Below, piece after piece: positions 1-12,690 of a stretch of 64,000 nucleotides of DNA (positions are counted from its first letter, which is position 1; each line of letters opens with the position of its first letter). The notes beneath the pieces were generated by a model. That model worked only from the letters and a program-made list of their open reading frames with translations. It did no database searches and was not told the DNA's origin. Source of the DNA: Medicago truncatula (Eukaryota; Streptophyta; Magnoliopsida; Fabales; Fabaceae); assembly GCF_003473485.1 (NCBI RefSeq), contig NC_053049.1, forward strand, positions 28,913,292 through 28,977,291, read 5' to 3'. The position numbers and the translations under genes were made by a program.

Positions 1-2252
1 AAATGAATATTTGAATTCCTTTATAAGGGTCTACAATCCACATTGTCTAGGGGTACACAACAAATGTTAATGTTAAATCCATTGTGTGCATGCGAAAGCT
101 TGATAATTATGAGTGCCATGACAAACCCTTAATTTAATTAGGAAGAATCAACGTGATCATTTGGTTGGGATTTTTTTATTTTTTTGTTCGAATTTCAGAC
201 TTTGCGTATACTATGAATTGTTTATATCAACCGAGCTAAGCTCACGAGGGTATTTGGTTGAGATTTGTACGCAGAGATTCATCATTAAGAAAAAGAAATC
301 GATAATCAAATAAATATTATTTACAAATACAAAGAGCACTCTAATCCAACATACAAAAAACAATCGCATCACAAAATAAAAATATTAGTATTTCGCAACA
401 ACTAAATTGACAACAAATGTTTTTTTTTTTTTTTTTTTTTTTGTGTTATTCCACTTTCATTGTATAAGTACACAAAATTCACTGCATTTGACAATAGTAG
501 TTAATCCTCTTTTATTTTATTAAAATAATAATAATAAAAAATAATTATTTTTTTCAAATTGCTCTTTCATAGGAACGTGTTTGTATGAGAATAAAAAGGT
601 TATTAAAAAAAATATATAAATTGATTGATAAGTAATTTATAAGTAATAATATTAATATAGTAGAATTAATTAAAATTGCTTATATTTTAGATTATCAAAC
701 ATAATTATTTCCTACTTATATTCGAGGTGGGAAGAAGTATTTTTCTTTTATATAAGAAAAAAAAAACTGTTGCAATTTTAGCTTGAAGAAGATATATATT
801 CAAGAATACATGTGACAAAAAGAATCTATGTGTAAAAGTATACTCATTATCTCGAGGTTAGTTACTAATTTTAAACATCAAATATTAGTGTCTGAATAGT
901 TGTTAGTGCAGTAGAAAGGGGTAAAACTACTATACTCTCTTGGCATGCCCCTTTTGGATGTTTGAGGGAGACTACTGATGGCTAAATGAATGGATGGATT
1001 TGATTCTTGAATTAATTGGTAATTTAAAATGGATGAATGTCCAATCCGTACATAAATTTTATAATTCTAATAGTAAAAAATAATAAATCATTTAGCTATT
1101 ATATTAATTGAAGTATTATATTTAAATTAATTTTTATATTGAAAAACTTAATTAAAGATAAGAGTGGTTGGTGGTGAAAGTCATAGCAGTGGCCTGCGGC
1201 AGCTCGTGGTGGTCTAAGTGGTGCGGATAGGCTGCTATTGGTTATTGCATCTACTTATTTTCATTTTTTTATTTAATTATATAATTAGTATAATAGCTTC
1301 ATTATTTTATATATAATTAATCTATTAGTATTATAAATAAAAAAGATTAAAAAAAAGCAATCCATTGGATTTCATTAAAAAAATATTCAATGATCGATAT
1401 TTAAAAAAAAAAAAAAAAAAAAAAAGGTGGATCACTAACCACCCTTAATGTTAAATATGGATAGATTGGAATATCTATTATGTTAATTATTTTTATTTTA
1501 TTGTGGATCGATTTGATGGAAGAAGGACAATTGGATTAAACTGCTCTTTCGAAGCGACCGTTATAATGAAAATTTTAATTGGTGGGCAAAGCCAACTAGG
1601 GCTCAATTTAATTTTATCCCAAGTGATTATAAAGATGTGTGATCTTCTTATCTCTTTTGGTTATTTTGAGTTTGATATATTTGAACTAAGGAAATAACAA
1701 GGAATACAAGTGTGATTTCAAGCATTTGAAACAAATGTTTAAACAAGAGCTTGTTTCATATTGGATTAATGGATGATATATTAAACGAATCACATTCATC
1801 AAATCATACGTGCAAATGTATGGAGACAATGAGTGCATCAAGGACTTGAGAGTAGTGCTATCTCTTGTATTCAGCGTCAAATAATTAATCAAAAACCATA
1901 TAAGAGAATTCACCATCATTTTCACTTTTGAACCTTTAAACCTTCAAGGGGCCAGCCTTAATAGAACTTTTAGCAGCCACACCATGAGAATATGGTTCAT
2001 TTTTACAACCAAATGATTTAATTTTTAATGTGTCTGCTCCTCATCCTTGTCATATGACCACCAAAAGTTGAAAATTCCAAATTCATGACAAAAAGAGAGG
2101 ATAAAGAGCAAGATTCTACATCTTATAGAAAGACCCTCAGAGCCCTACCATTTATTGAGAGGGGAAAAGTATAGTTATCTTTTTGGTTATAAACTTAGGA
2201 TTCCTCACTCATCTCACTTTTAGGTCCCTTTTTATTTTTATTTTTTTTAGTA
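1..2252. other. Gene-free AT-rich stretch
   Basis: No convincing gene. The stretch holds homopolymer tracts (poly-T near 421-442, poly-A near 1401-1424) and AT-rich low-complexity DNA. The short open frames at 1503-1697 and 1686-1925 overlap on opposite strands, lack recognisable domains and are taken as chance. Confidence 0.6.
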
Positions 2253-3392
2253 AATAGGTAATTATCCTTCTGAAATTGTAAGTTTCATCAATTATCCCCT
2301 CTGAAATTAACAAAACTTCAATTACCCCTTTGAAATTTCACAACGTTAATCAATTTACCCCCTCCGTCAAATTTTTCTGTTAGTGAACATGACGTTTTGC
2401 AAATATCCCCTGAAGTTTTGCACTTAAGTACAAAATGCCCCCAAACTTAAAAATTTATATTATTTTTTTCTTAAAGACATACAATTAACGATTAAATATT
2501 AAAGCTAACTATTAATTTTGGAGTTTGGAAAAACTACATGCATATATACATCAAAATAGGGAAAAATGTGTATTTTTAAAGTGACAATAATGGTTATTTC
2601 TAATAAACAAATTATTATTTTTAGGGGTTTATAGACAAATTAATAATCAGTTTTAAATTTATATTTTCTCCTTCACCATCTTAGTCTTTTAACTCATCCA
2701 ACTCCTTCAACAATTTGCTCAAACCATTTAAACTACACAACCCCCAATATTTTCATATGATTTGTTCTTGTTTACACACTTTATAGAAAACTTCATTCTA
2801 ACTTCTTGTTTGTGCTTCAGGCAAGGACAATCATTCATCGTATACAATCTAGCTCACACCACAATACTATCAGACCGACATATCATATATAGCATATTAA
2901 GTAATATTCATGTAAAAAAGACACAAATCATCAGCAAATGAAATATGTGATCGGTATGTATAGAGGAACACTTATTGAGAAATGTCAAACACTTAGACAT
3001 ATATTTCTTTACCTTTGAAATTAATCCACAATTCATCCCATTATTGTCACTTTAAAAAATACACATTTTTCCCCATTTTGAAGCCTATTTTGATGTATAT
3101 ATGCATGTAGTTTTCCCAAATTCCAAAATTAATAGTTAGTTTTAATATTTAACTATTAATTGTTTGTTTTTAAGAAAAAATAATATAAATTTTTAAGTTT
3201 GTGGGACATTTTACACATAAGTGCAAAACTTCAGGGGGAGTATTTGCAAAACGTCATGTTCACTAACAGAAAAATTTGACGGAGGGGGTAAATTGATTAA
3301 CGTTGTGAAATTTCAAAGGGTAATTGAAATTTTGTTAATTTCAAAGAGATAATTGACGAAACTTACAATTTCAATTAGGTAATTGTCTATTT
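2253..3392. repeat. 1.14-kb foldback element with ~370-bp inverted arms
   Basis: The left arm (about 2253-2625) reappears as an imperfect reverse complement at about 3029-3392. Matching landmarks are the outer TAGGTAATTATCC / GGTAATTGTCTA pair, an inner block around the motif GACGGAGGGGGTAAATTGAT and its complement, and a block that includes CATGCATATATACATC. The roughly 400-bp centre is AT-rich without an ORF. Long arms around a non-coding centre suit a non-autonomous DNA transposon. I did not find a clear target duplication. Confidence 0.8.
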
Positions 3393-3816
3393 TCTCGATA
3401 TAACGAACTTCGTGGGCAAGCTTATTTCTTTAATGCAAGATAAGGAATCAAGATATGTAAAGGAACCTTCGTGTAATATTAGTACACACATTTATAAGAC
3501 AAAAATAAAAGGAAGCTTAGTGCCTAATTGGTCCCCATTGCTAATATTGGTCACATGACATCCTCTCCAATAAGGACTACAAAATGCTTTTTACTGATAA
3601 TAAGATTAGTCTTTTTTTCATTAAGAAGATTAGTCCTATAACGAGTTCAAAATATCTAAGTTGTGGAGATAACTTAAAACGTTTAATGAAGGTCAAAAAC
3701 CTAATTTAAGTAAAAAGCTGCCAATTGGTGACCATAATTACCATGGTCATTCATTTCCACACATGCCATAATAATAAGTAAATTTTTTTTAAAAAAAATT
3801 AATAACAAGTAAATTA

Positions 3817-4065
3817 ATCCCTCCGTTTTAAAATGAGTGTCATTTTAATTAAAAAAATTATTTTAAAATAAATATCACTTCCACTTTTCAATATAAAATT
3901 ATTATTTTACTTCCAATTGTACTCTAATTAATTAAGTGCACATAAAATCAATTGGTAAATAAGAATTGTTTTGTAACATTGTCATGTCTTTTAACATCAT
4001 TATTACATTTCTTAATTTATGGATAAAAATCTTAAACAACATTCATTTTAAAACGAAGATGAAGG
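3817..4065. mobile_element. Degenerate Stowaway-like MITE
   Basis: The left end reads ATCCCTCCGTTTTAAAATGA after a TA, and the right end is the decayed complement CATTTTAAAACGAAGATGAA followed by G and TA. The interior resembles the clearer copy at 10652-10864 (both have GAGTGTCA...TTATTTTAAAAT near the left end). The CTCCCTCCGT terminus with TA duplication is the Stowaway (Tc1/mariner) hallmark. Confidence 0.65.
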
Positions 4066-4499
4066 TATGATAAAGTCATGATCACATTGCCCAAACTCCC
4101 ATGTAAAGTATTTGGCCCTCATGATCTGGAGGATATTAGTGGGAGCCAAATGGTATGATAAAATCCAAATTCTCATAGTTCTCTCACTTTATGTGACCAA
4201 TGAAATGGTTTCACGTCTGGCCTCGTGCCCCAGTTTGCGGATTTGGTAAAAACCATTCATATCATATCAGGGAAAAAAAAAACAAAAAACTCTTTCCTAA
4301 AAAAACATATATCCAGAAAAATCATCAACAGTCTTTTTATTTCAGAAATGTCCACAACATTGATCAATAAATAATAAAGAAACGTTGTGTTAAAATATAG
4401 TGAATTCAATTCAAAGTTGGTTGTTGATAGTTTTCACTTTTAAAAAAATGATGGCACAAAATTTGTCACTATCAATCAAAATTAAAGAAAATTATTTTT

Positions 4500-4597
4500 A
4501 TCTCATTATAGAAACTTCTATGTTGAATTTGTTAAGAGACAAGTAAATATCTCGTTATAGAAACTTCCATGTTGAGTTTGTCTACGGACAAGTGAAT
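4500..4597. repeat. 49-bp tandem duplication
   Basis: Two adjacent copies of a 49-bp unit beginning ATCTCATTATAGAAACTTC and ATCTCGTTATAGAAACTTC, diverged by several substitutions. No coding role is apparent. Confidence 0.8.
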
Positions 4598-5835
4598 TAT
4601 GTTGTTCATATTCTTGTAAATGCGACAATAACTCGAGCTGGTTTTTAAATTTTGGATGATATACCACATTTTATTAAACTCAATATTTTTTTGTGACGAA
4701 ATTGAACTCAATATTATTATTAATGAAAGGGTAGCACTAAGCAAGAGGCCAGTCTTATGTTTATGATAATCAAATTTATAATAATCGTATTATTGTCGTT
4801 CCGTCCCAGTGTTTGTCCTAATATCTGTCCTATTAGTCTAATAATTCAAAAGCATGCTTTTGATGATATAGTTTGTCTCACATGAATCCCTAAATCAAGT
4901 TAAAATTATAATTTGTTAATGTGCAGATGTGACGACCAATCCATTGCAATTGTTTGATCTGCGTAATTAACCTACTCAGTTTAATTATTTTTTGTGGGGT
5001 GGTGGGTTATTTGATTGATTAGCTCCTAATTAAAATTTCAATGGACCCAAAACAAGAGCGTCGGTATAATAAGAGTGCAATATATATACTTGTAGTTTAG
5101 TCAAAAAAATTAATTGATTGATTGAACCAGCAGCAACTAACTTTTATTAATTGGCGTTTCTCTTAAAATGGAGAAAGGCACTAAGACACGTTGAGTTGGG
5201 GGATCCACATTTGGGCATGCTCTCAAACCTGTTAGTATAGTCAGTGTGGGAAATGATCATCCTCTTCTCGATTTGTTTGATGCATTTATTGATCTGAATC
5301 GTCTGATCTCAATTTAACGGTGTAAGTATGTTTTTAAAATATAGGGATTAGAGGTCCAAAAATCATGTGAATAATTCTCTTCACTATCGTCCATTAAAGC
5401 AGGGACAAACATATATAATGTGATGAACATAGGGCTAAGAGTCTACACTACAGTGTATGGATTATGTGATGGATGTTTTAGCAAAACATGTGGTTTATTT
5501 ACATTTACAAATGGTTGTCATGCAAACGTAAGGGTGATAATTATGATTGCATAAGAAATGACAACATGCATTGTTACTTTTTCTACAAAGACGCTCTTAC
5601 AATAATGAAAAGAAAAGCCATGGTGGAACGTGTTAGTGTTACTGCATGCATAAATTATATACCTTGTGTCGGGGAAATGGGGCTAAATAACAAGCTCTGT
5701 TATTCTGTACTTAAAGTAACCTTTATGTTATTTGTGCTTTTCATGCTTTTGCTCTTCTAACTTTAACTTGTTGTATTGGTTATGGTTGTTAACAGAGTCT
5801 TCTTCATATTTGCGTAAAAGCCAGCTCTTTAGGTT

Positions 5836-6025
5836 GTTGCTACCTATGAAAACCAGATATGGATACAGACATCGGACACGATATGGACACCGATACGCCT
5901 ACATCACTAATAGTTTGAGAAAATCACATAATTCAATATAATTAAAAGTGTCGGTGTTGGACACAATACGTGTCCAACACCAAAACACACATAATTCAAG
6001 AAGTGTCTGTGCTTCATAGTTTGCT
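5836..6025. repeat. GTGTCGGTGT-type interspersed repeat
   Basis: Inverted blocks CATCGGACACGATATGGACA and GTGTCGGTGTTGGACACAAT flank a short centre, followed by GTGTCTGTGCTTCATAG. Related tails occur near 38310-38370, 44320-44350 and 47365-47420, so this is a dispersed repeat family rather than a gene. Confidence 0.55.
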
Positions 6026-7458
6026 ACCTATCATCCACTTCATTATGAATCACTTGTAAAACTAAAAGTAATATCTGATTTTCTAAGAAAAAGTGTTTGT
6101 GGCATGGTAAATAATCCACGTATGAAGATCTAAAATTTTTACAAAGCATGAGAGATCTACATAGATATCCAAGTGGGACCAAATAGTCAATTTTCTACAG
6201 AAATTTGCCTCACTAGATTCCATAAAGGGTCTTATACTTTCTTTTCATTTAGTAATAAGAACAAATGGCAAACCTACAAAGTACTAAATTCAGAATCATG
6301 TGCAGAAGCTAGCAACACAGATTTTCAGTGGAATGCAAGTTCATAAGATAAGTGGAAGAAATAATTCAAATTGTACATTTTAGACGCTTATGGATGTAGT
6401 ATCGTATCATAAACAGAACTTCCAAATTACTTTGGGGTCACTGAGCCCATGAATCACATGACTGATATTTAACAATTGGTCAATAAAAGAAATGTGAAAA
6501 ATCATAAATGCATTGAATTCCATAATGATATTATTATTGAATTCAAATCAATACACAGCACAGAGGAGAAGGCCCCAAAGACCTTTTCACCTCCATTTTC
6601 AAAGCCAATTAGGCCACTATGAAAAGAGAGTTCAACTCTTTTTTCAAAAACCAATAAAAAAATGTAAAAGTATAGTATAAAAAAAAACTATATACACGTG
6701 TTTCCCATCACACGCGTTGGACACCAAACATTGAAGTCCTGTATAGTTAGGCCAAACCTCATGGCCAAAAAAAGGATCAGAAAATAAACAGCTCCCAAAA
6801 ACAAACAAAAAATCACACAAACACACATGATTGGTACGTGCCAAAGCCATCTTCACACGTACCATCAGAAAAGTCCATGAAATATGGCCAACTTTAACTC
6901 ATTTATGTTGCTTATTATTGAGGGTATCCCTTCAAAGGAAAGTGTGTGATGTTATTGCTTGGCGCCAAGAAAAGAAACTTCACTCATAAATGTCTTTCCC
7001 ATGACAAGTCAAAAACAGCTCATAACTTCAGAGTTTTCATCCCCAAAGGTCTTGATTTTGATACCTGCTCTCTGTTTTTTCTTCACTGTTTCTAGACCAT
7101 TGCCCCCACCATCTTTCACCTATGATCAATGCAACCTTTGAATTCATATCCCCAACAATTACTACCACATCAAATGCTTCTCTCTCTCACCTATACATCA
7201 ATAAATGTGTGTTCCAAGATCCCCTTCCTCTAGGGGATACAGTTACACCAAAAAGATAAAAATGAAAAATAACAATTAAAAAGGAGTACTACTACTAGTA
7301 CTCGCCAAAACCATCAAACTCTCATACATACATACAACATATAGTCAAATTTTCATTGCAAAAACCCTCTTAAAAATGTTGAGGTTTCTAGACAACCTGG
7401 CCCACCTTATTTCCTCTTGTTCCTTTATTATTATTATTCTTGTTTGTTTCTTTTCTCT

Positions 7459-9704
7459 TCACTCTGAGTTTCCTTTGTCAACATCTACCCAGAAACAGCT
7501 ATTTAATTTCCTCTTTTTATAAGACAACGAGAAAGAGGGTGAAGAGGAGGAAGATGGAGATGATGACGACGACGAGACAGTGGACCACCTTCTGGTCCGA
7601 GCTGTAACTCGCAACTGTGGCAACACTTTAGGGGCATTTCTTTGGTTATTGCTACTTACAATTTCTTGAATCAATTCATAGCACCCTATAATTTTTTCCT
7701 GCAATAAACAGATATATGTGCTTTGGTAAACATATAAATAATCACATGATTTTCTTTAGTTTTTTTTTCTCTCATATAGTACTCCTATAGTAATAGTAGT
7801 ACTATATATTTAGTATACATATAAAATGCTTACTTTGCTTAGTCCTTCACACCATGATTCAGCATGCTCAGGATTAACAAAAGACCAATTAGGAATTTCA
7901 TTAGCTGCAGAGAGTATGGCAGCTGCAGCAATGCATGATGGCCTGTAAGTAAGAAAGCTAGCATCTGCGGACAGTATTCAAACAGAAAACCCATTAACCT
8001 TGAAAACTCACAATAGAGATCATCACTTATTTTAACTACATTTTCAAGCATTGGAAGAATTAAGGGTAAAAGAATACCTTGGATATTAGATAAGATGATT
8101 TCTGTAGCACGTGAAATTATGAAGTGGGTGAAAGTTCCAGTTGAATCTAGCTTGCACGCAAAGAAACTGAGGAAACTAAGTGGGGTGATTGATCTCAGCC
8201 TCCAATCCAAAATAGTCAGAACAAGCAGCTCCATTCTAAGAATCGTCCTTGGTTGAAATATGTATTTGGCACCTTCAATCTACAGTTTATAATATCCATT
8301 ACAATTTTACAAATGACTTAGTATCATCATCACTATATGCATTGACATGCCGAATAATGAACAAGGAGTTCTAATCAATAATTAATTTAAGTAATAAATT
8401 TATACCTGAAAGTCTAAGAGAGAAGGAACCAGTGGTTCCTCCATCTTTGCTGCTAAAGACAAACATGCAACAGATAAAAGTTGCAGTGGCCATCCATTTG
8501 ATTCCTGTATTAACGTGGTAATGTAATTAGCATCACCATAATATAGTTGTTCAATAAATTAATAGCAGTGATCCACTAACATTATTATCCTTTTCAAACT
8601 TTATGCCATAAATACACTCACGTGACATACAACATCCATATTTGTATATATACAGTATTTTTGTAGTATAGGTACTTGTACACTTTTTTCCTTAAAAAAG
8701 TATTTGTATAAATAGATGATTTTAATTTTTATCATTATTCCTCGCAAACGTATCATAAAAAATTAAGTACATTTTCAGAAGTATCATTCATCGAATTTGT
8801 CAATGGAGTATTAAGCAATTGATATTTTTTAAGAGTAATAATACAGTATTAAATTAAATTCTTACTACCAAATTCAAAACGTGGAAGAGTGAGCATTCAT
8901 CAAACAAATCAACCAGATTGAATTGAATAGAAAATGATCAAAAACCTTGGCATAATAATAGTGAATGATACCGAAGGGTCATGAGTTGAAATAATTGACA
9001 TATTTAATTAATTTATTCCTTCTCATGTGCCTCATGTTTGAAGTGTCAAAAGACACATTGAGACCATCATTTTCTCGAATATGTCAAGCGTGCATTGAAT
9101 ACAACTAGTACCGAGAAAACAAGATGATTTATCTAATTTATTACTTGCAAGACTTTCGTTGTTGAAATCATAAATACTAGGAGTAAAAAACAAGCAAGAG
9201 CTCACCGGTAAAGGTCGAGAATCCAAAAACCGATCCATATAGTTAACGGAGAGGTACGCCGTTAACGGCTGAAATCCATAATACTCATGTACCTGTAAAA
9301 TAAACAACACAGTTCGTATGAAAACTTATGCTAAACTTAATAATAAACTCATCGACGCTGTTAACTCATTTTAGCATGAAGTAGTTTGTATTTACCTTGA
9401 GAATCCATGCAATGGCTTCTTCTCTGGTGCTGGATTCGAGAGAGCGAGATTGGAATCTTGAGACGTAGTCGAAACCAGGAACAAACTTGAACTCGTGCTC
9501 GATGAAAACAGCAATCGACTCCTCCTCTTCCTCGGCAAATAATGACGACGACGGCAACTGCGATGATGATGATGAATCCAGGTCGGAGGAGCATTCCGGT
9601 AAATCTCCGGTGAGGACCTCCGACGAGTCCTCCCCGCAGAGGAGCTCGCAGTCGGAGGTGCTGGACAGTGGCATGAGAATTGCCGGCAATTGCTCTTCAA
9701 TCAT
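7459..9704 (-). CDS. CYCD1: D-type cyclin, CYCD1 class (6 exons)
   Basis: Regulatory cyclin that partners CDKA and drives phosphorylation of retinoblastoma-related protein at G1/S. Exons on the minus strand: 9704-9396, 9292-9206, 8504-8406, 8279-8078, 7964-7834, 7698-7459, all with GT-AG borders and phases that close into 355 residues. Residues 21-25 are LLCGE, the LxCxE retinoblastoma-binding motif, followed by a Ser/Glu-rich acidic stretch. The cyclin box begins around REEAIAWILK (about 94-103) and continues with YLSVNYMDRFL, SVACLSLAAKMEE and LVLTILDWRLRSITP. The C-terminal fold ends in a Ser-rich tail with KKRKL. The match to my recollection of Arabidopsis CYCD1;1 runs through nearly every exon. 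An in-frame upstream Met at 9797 adds a low-complexity stretch. I prefer 9704 because the conserved part begins there. Confidence 0.93.
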
Positions 9705-9815
9705 TGCTTTGTCATGTTGAGTCACCAGAGAGAGAGAGAGAGAAGAGAGTGAGAGAGAGAAATTTTGTAGGTTGGAAGGCTCTGCAGTTGGTTTCACTAT
9801 AAATATGCGCGGTCT
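9705..9815 (-). promoter_or_regulatory. Leader and proximal promoter of the cyclin gene
   Basis: Reading on the minus strand, a TATA-like TATTTATAG (about 9797-9805) lies some 95 bp before the chosen ATG. Between them is a long CT dinucleotide tract (9728-9762), a feature common in plant 5' leaders. Transcription start is inferred, not seen. Confidence 0.45.
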
Positions 9816-11219
9816 CTTGAAGTTTCCATTTTCAATTGTTAATAGTAATGTTTATGTTTATTTGTTAATCCAAAACTATTTGGATTAAAAAGTCCTCTTC
9901 AATCTTTTCTTTCTTTTGTGCTGTGGGCACACTGGACATATGGTTAATTCAAATGAACTGACCCCATGGTTTTAAATTTCAATGTTTTAAAAAGAATGCT
10001 AAACAAAATAAAGATACTCAATGTGGATGAAACAGACAAATCGGTTTGTCGATGGTGGTAACACTTTCCCTTAATTTCTCAATTAACCGATTAAATTACA
10101 CTGAAGTGGTTTATAAACTAAATTAATTAAATATATTGACTAGCTTATAGTAATGCACTTAGTTCAAATATCTATGTTTTATTGTACCCTTGAGTGAAAA
10201 GAAAATGTTTCCTTGTACCCAAGAAAACGATAAATATATACTAGTATTGTGTAGTATTAATCAATAACAAAGATGGATCAAAGAAATAATGCATGTAACG
10301 ATGAATTTCAAACATACCAACCCTAAAATTTAAGTGACGACGATATGACATGAAAATATATCTATAAATAAGAGATATTCATCATTGTACAAGTTAGTTT
10401 TGTAAGTATTGTTGAATTATGTTCCACTCAAATTTTGAGATGATATCAGAATATATATATAAAATATATTTGGTCATCCACATTCAGGTTAAACATCAAA
10501 TATTCAATTCTTAATTGTGTTGGAAGTCTCAGATTAAATGAATAGTGACTTAAAAATAAGTAAAAGCATCTTTTACCTTACAAACAGGTTTTGTAAGGCT
10601 AATCAAACCCAAATTATAATACGTTAGGATTGCGGTTTTGTAAGAAAGATACTCCCTCCGTTTCAACATGAGTGTCACTTTAGGCAAAAAATTTATTTTA
10701 AAATGAATGCCACTTTACATTTCCATACAACTTTAATTTTTTTTCTTCCAACTTTATCCTCTCAAACTTTTCTCTCACACAATTTTCAATGCAACTTTAA
10801 GTTTGTTTTTGTTATAAAGTAAAGATAATTTAGTAACTGTGTTATGTCTTTAAAACGGAGGGAGTACATTTTTTTTTTTTAAGGATTGTAACAAAGATAC
10901 ATTGAATGTCTATACCCCTATTATCAAACAGAAACCAAGTGGGCTCACTAATTGGTGAAGTTCTTAACTTCTCCCATTGACTTATTTTTAGTGTACATAA
11001 AATCAAACGATGGAAAACTCTACCTAACCTTTAAGTATATGAAATATTATACTATCTTCTTTAGAAATAAATAGGAGCAATGCCCCCAAAAATCAGCATG
11101 GATTACGTATATGGTGTCATGTGTGCTTTGATGCTGTTCACTAGTCAGTGAGAAATGCTTATTCACCCAACATTTAATTAATTTTCATTTATTTCCTTTA
11201 GGTTTCTTGAAGTAAAGGT
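9816..11219. other. Gene-free stretch upstream of the cyclin gene
   Basis: Holds the presumed distal promoter of the cyclin gene and a Stowaway-like MITE (10652-10864, listed separately). No ORF with recognisable content. Confidence 0.5.
10652..10864. mobile_element. Stowaway-like MITE with TA duplication
   Basis: Starts CTCCCTCCGTTTCAACATGA and ends AAAACGGAGGGAG, flanked by TA on both sides (10650-10651 and 10865-10866). It is about 213 bp long with no coding capacity. These are the defining traits of Stowaway MITEs, which are mobilised in trans by Tc1/mariner transposases. Confidence 0.9.
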
Positions 11220-11228
11220 AAGTAATTA

Positions 11229-11650
11229 GGGAACTTCTACGGTACATCCACAAATTAAGGTGTATCGGTACTCCTACTTTAAAAATTCTACTTTAAAAAT
11301 CTTTAAATTAACTATTATTTTTATGGAATAAAGAGCTATTTGTTGATATTTATATTTTAGAAAATGTCATTTCATAAGAAAAAAACGTCATTTGATTGTT
11401 TATAAAAATCATACTAATTTTTTTTACATTTTATTGTAAAAAATAATCAAAATTCTCTATTATGAGTACTAAAAATTCAGAAAAATTAAATTTTATTTCG
11501 TCGACGTTTTTGGTTAATAAGATTTAATTATTATAATTATAGGTGATGGAAAACAATTTTTCTCTTCAAAAAATAACACATTTAACTATTAATTTGTTGA
11601 TTGGGTGTACCAATGCACTCAAATTTTTTGAGTGTACCATAGAATTTGCC
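11229..11650. mobile_element. Mutator-type MITE with perfect 9-bp target duplication
   Basis: A 422-bp AT-rich segment begins GGGAACTTCTACGGTACA and ends with the near complement GTACCATAGAATTTGCC. It is flanked by identical 9-mers AAGTAATTA at 11220-11228 and 11651-11659. Terminal inverted repeats starting with G plus a 9-bp duplication fit a non-autonomous Mutator-like element. Confidence 0.85.
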
Positions 11651-11739
11651 AAGTAATTAAGAAGAAATAAAGGACTATAAAGAAAAAATTCTCGTGACTA
11701 ATTCTGTGTTTGGTGTATAAAAATTAAGATAAAAAACTT

Positions 11740-12690
11740 TATGTGGCGTGTGTGTAGGGCTGTTTTCCAACCCGCACACGACTCAGTAGCCGAGGGGTGC
11801 AATGTCTGACAGATTGTGTTCTTTGTGGTAGTAATTTCGAAGATAGTATTCATGTGTTATTAGAATGTCCAGGCGCACAGCAGGCATGACGTGAAGTTTA
11901 GTTATGGGATATAATAGACATAACACTTCGAAAAAATTATAATATGGATGCTTTGATTTTTACACTTATTGATCAGCTGTCTTTAGTACAAAAAAAATTA
12001 TCTGTGACAATTATGTGAAGTTTATGGAAGCGCAGGATTCTCAAATTATGGCAACAACAAATTCAAACAATATTGCAGGTTGTTGAGCGTGCAAAGCATC
12101 TTTTGGAAGAATGGCGAACAGCCAAATCATAAGGTCGCGAAGAGAAGATGCCCTGTTGACGCATCGAAGTAATAATACCGACTTCAACGTGGTTGAATGG
12201 TCGAAACTGGCTCATGGCAGGTACAAATGTAATATTGACGCCTCTTTCTCCTCTTCAACGAATATGGTGGGTATCGGTATTTGTCTTCGTGATGACATGG
12301 GCAAATTTATCAGTGCTAAAACAGATTGTTTCTCCCCTCTCTACGATGTTGCTATGGGTGAGGCCGTAGCTTTTCATACGGCGTTGAAGTGGATGGAAGA
12401 TCTTCACTATGATAATGTTGACTTTGCTTTAGATTCCAAGATAGTGGTTGATCATTTTCGATCTTATGTAGAAGATGATAGTGAGCTTGGATGTATCATG
12501 CATGCTTGTAGACAGTTGTTTGACAATAGTTTTTAGAACTCTCATGTCGAGTTCAATAGGAGGCAAGCTAATGGGGTTGCTCATGAGTTAGCTAGGGTAG
12601 CCCCATCTAATGCTAGCTCTCACGATTATGATAATGTACCGTCATGTATTTCTTTTTTGATTGATAATGAAAAGCACTGAATTTCTCCCT
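11740..12690 (+). pseudogene. Degenerate LINE 3' end: zf-RVT and RNase H remnants
   Basis: Around 11800-11890 one frame gives RGVQCLTDCVLCG and HVLLECPGAQQA, typical of the cysteine/histidine region after plant LINE reverse transcriptases (zf-RVT). An open frame from 12111 to 12536 encodes an RVT_3-type RNase H: KCNIDASF near residue 39, GIGICLRDD, then a GEAVAFHTALKWM helix and the FALDSK motif. A stop at 12534-12536 interrupts it. The same frame resumes with HVEFNRRQANGVAHELARVA, the usual end of this domain, up to about 12680. Several stops and a missing reverse transcriptase show a 5'-truncated dead copy. A-rich sequence follows the end. Confidence 0.85.

Larger units (their letters stand above)
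3393..7458. other. Gene-free stretch downstream of the cyclin gene
   Basis: Apart from a MITE, a 49-bp tandem duplication and a GTGTCGG-type repeat (listed separately) I see no gene. The open frames at 5488-5760, 5732-5941, 6644-6865 and 6959-7141 have no domain, no plausible splice partners and low-complexity composition. Confidence 0.5.

Noticed and set aside
5488..5760. 90-residue plus-strand frame
   Set aside because: No recognisable domain, hydrophobic low-complexity end and no plausible gene context.
9487..9720. Plus-strand frame rich in Ser and Asp
   Set aside because: It is antisense to the acidic and Ser-rich part of cyclin exon 1.
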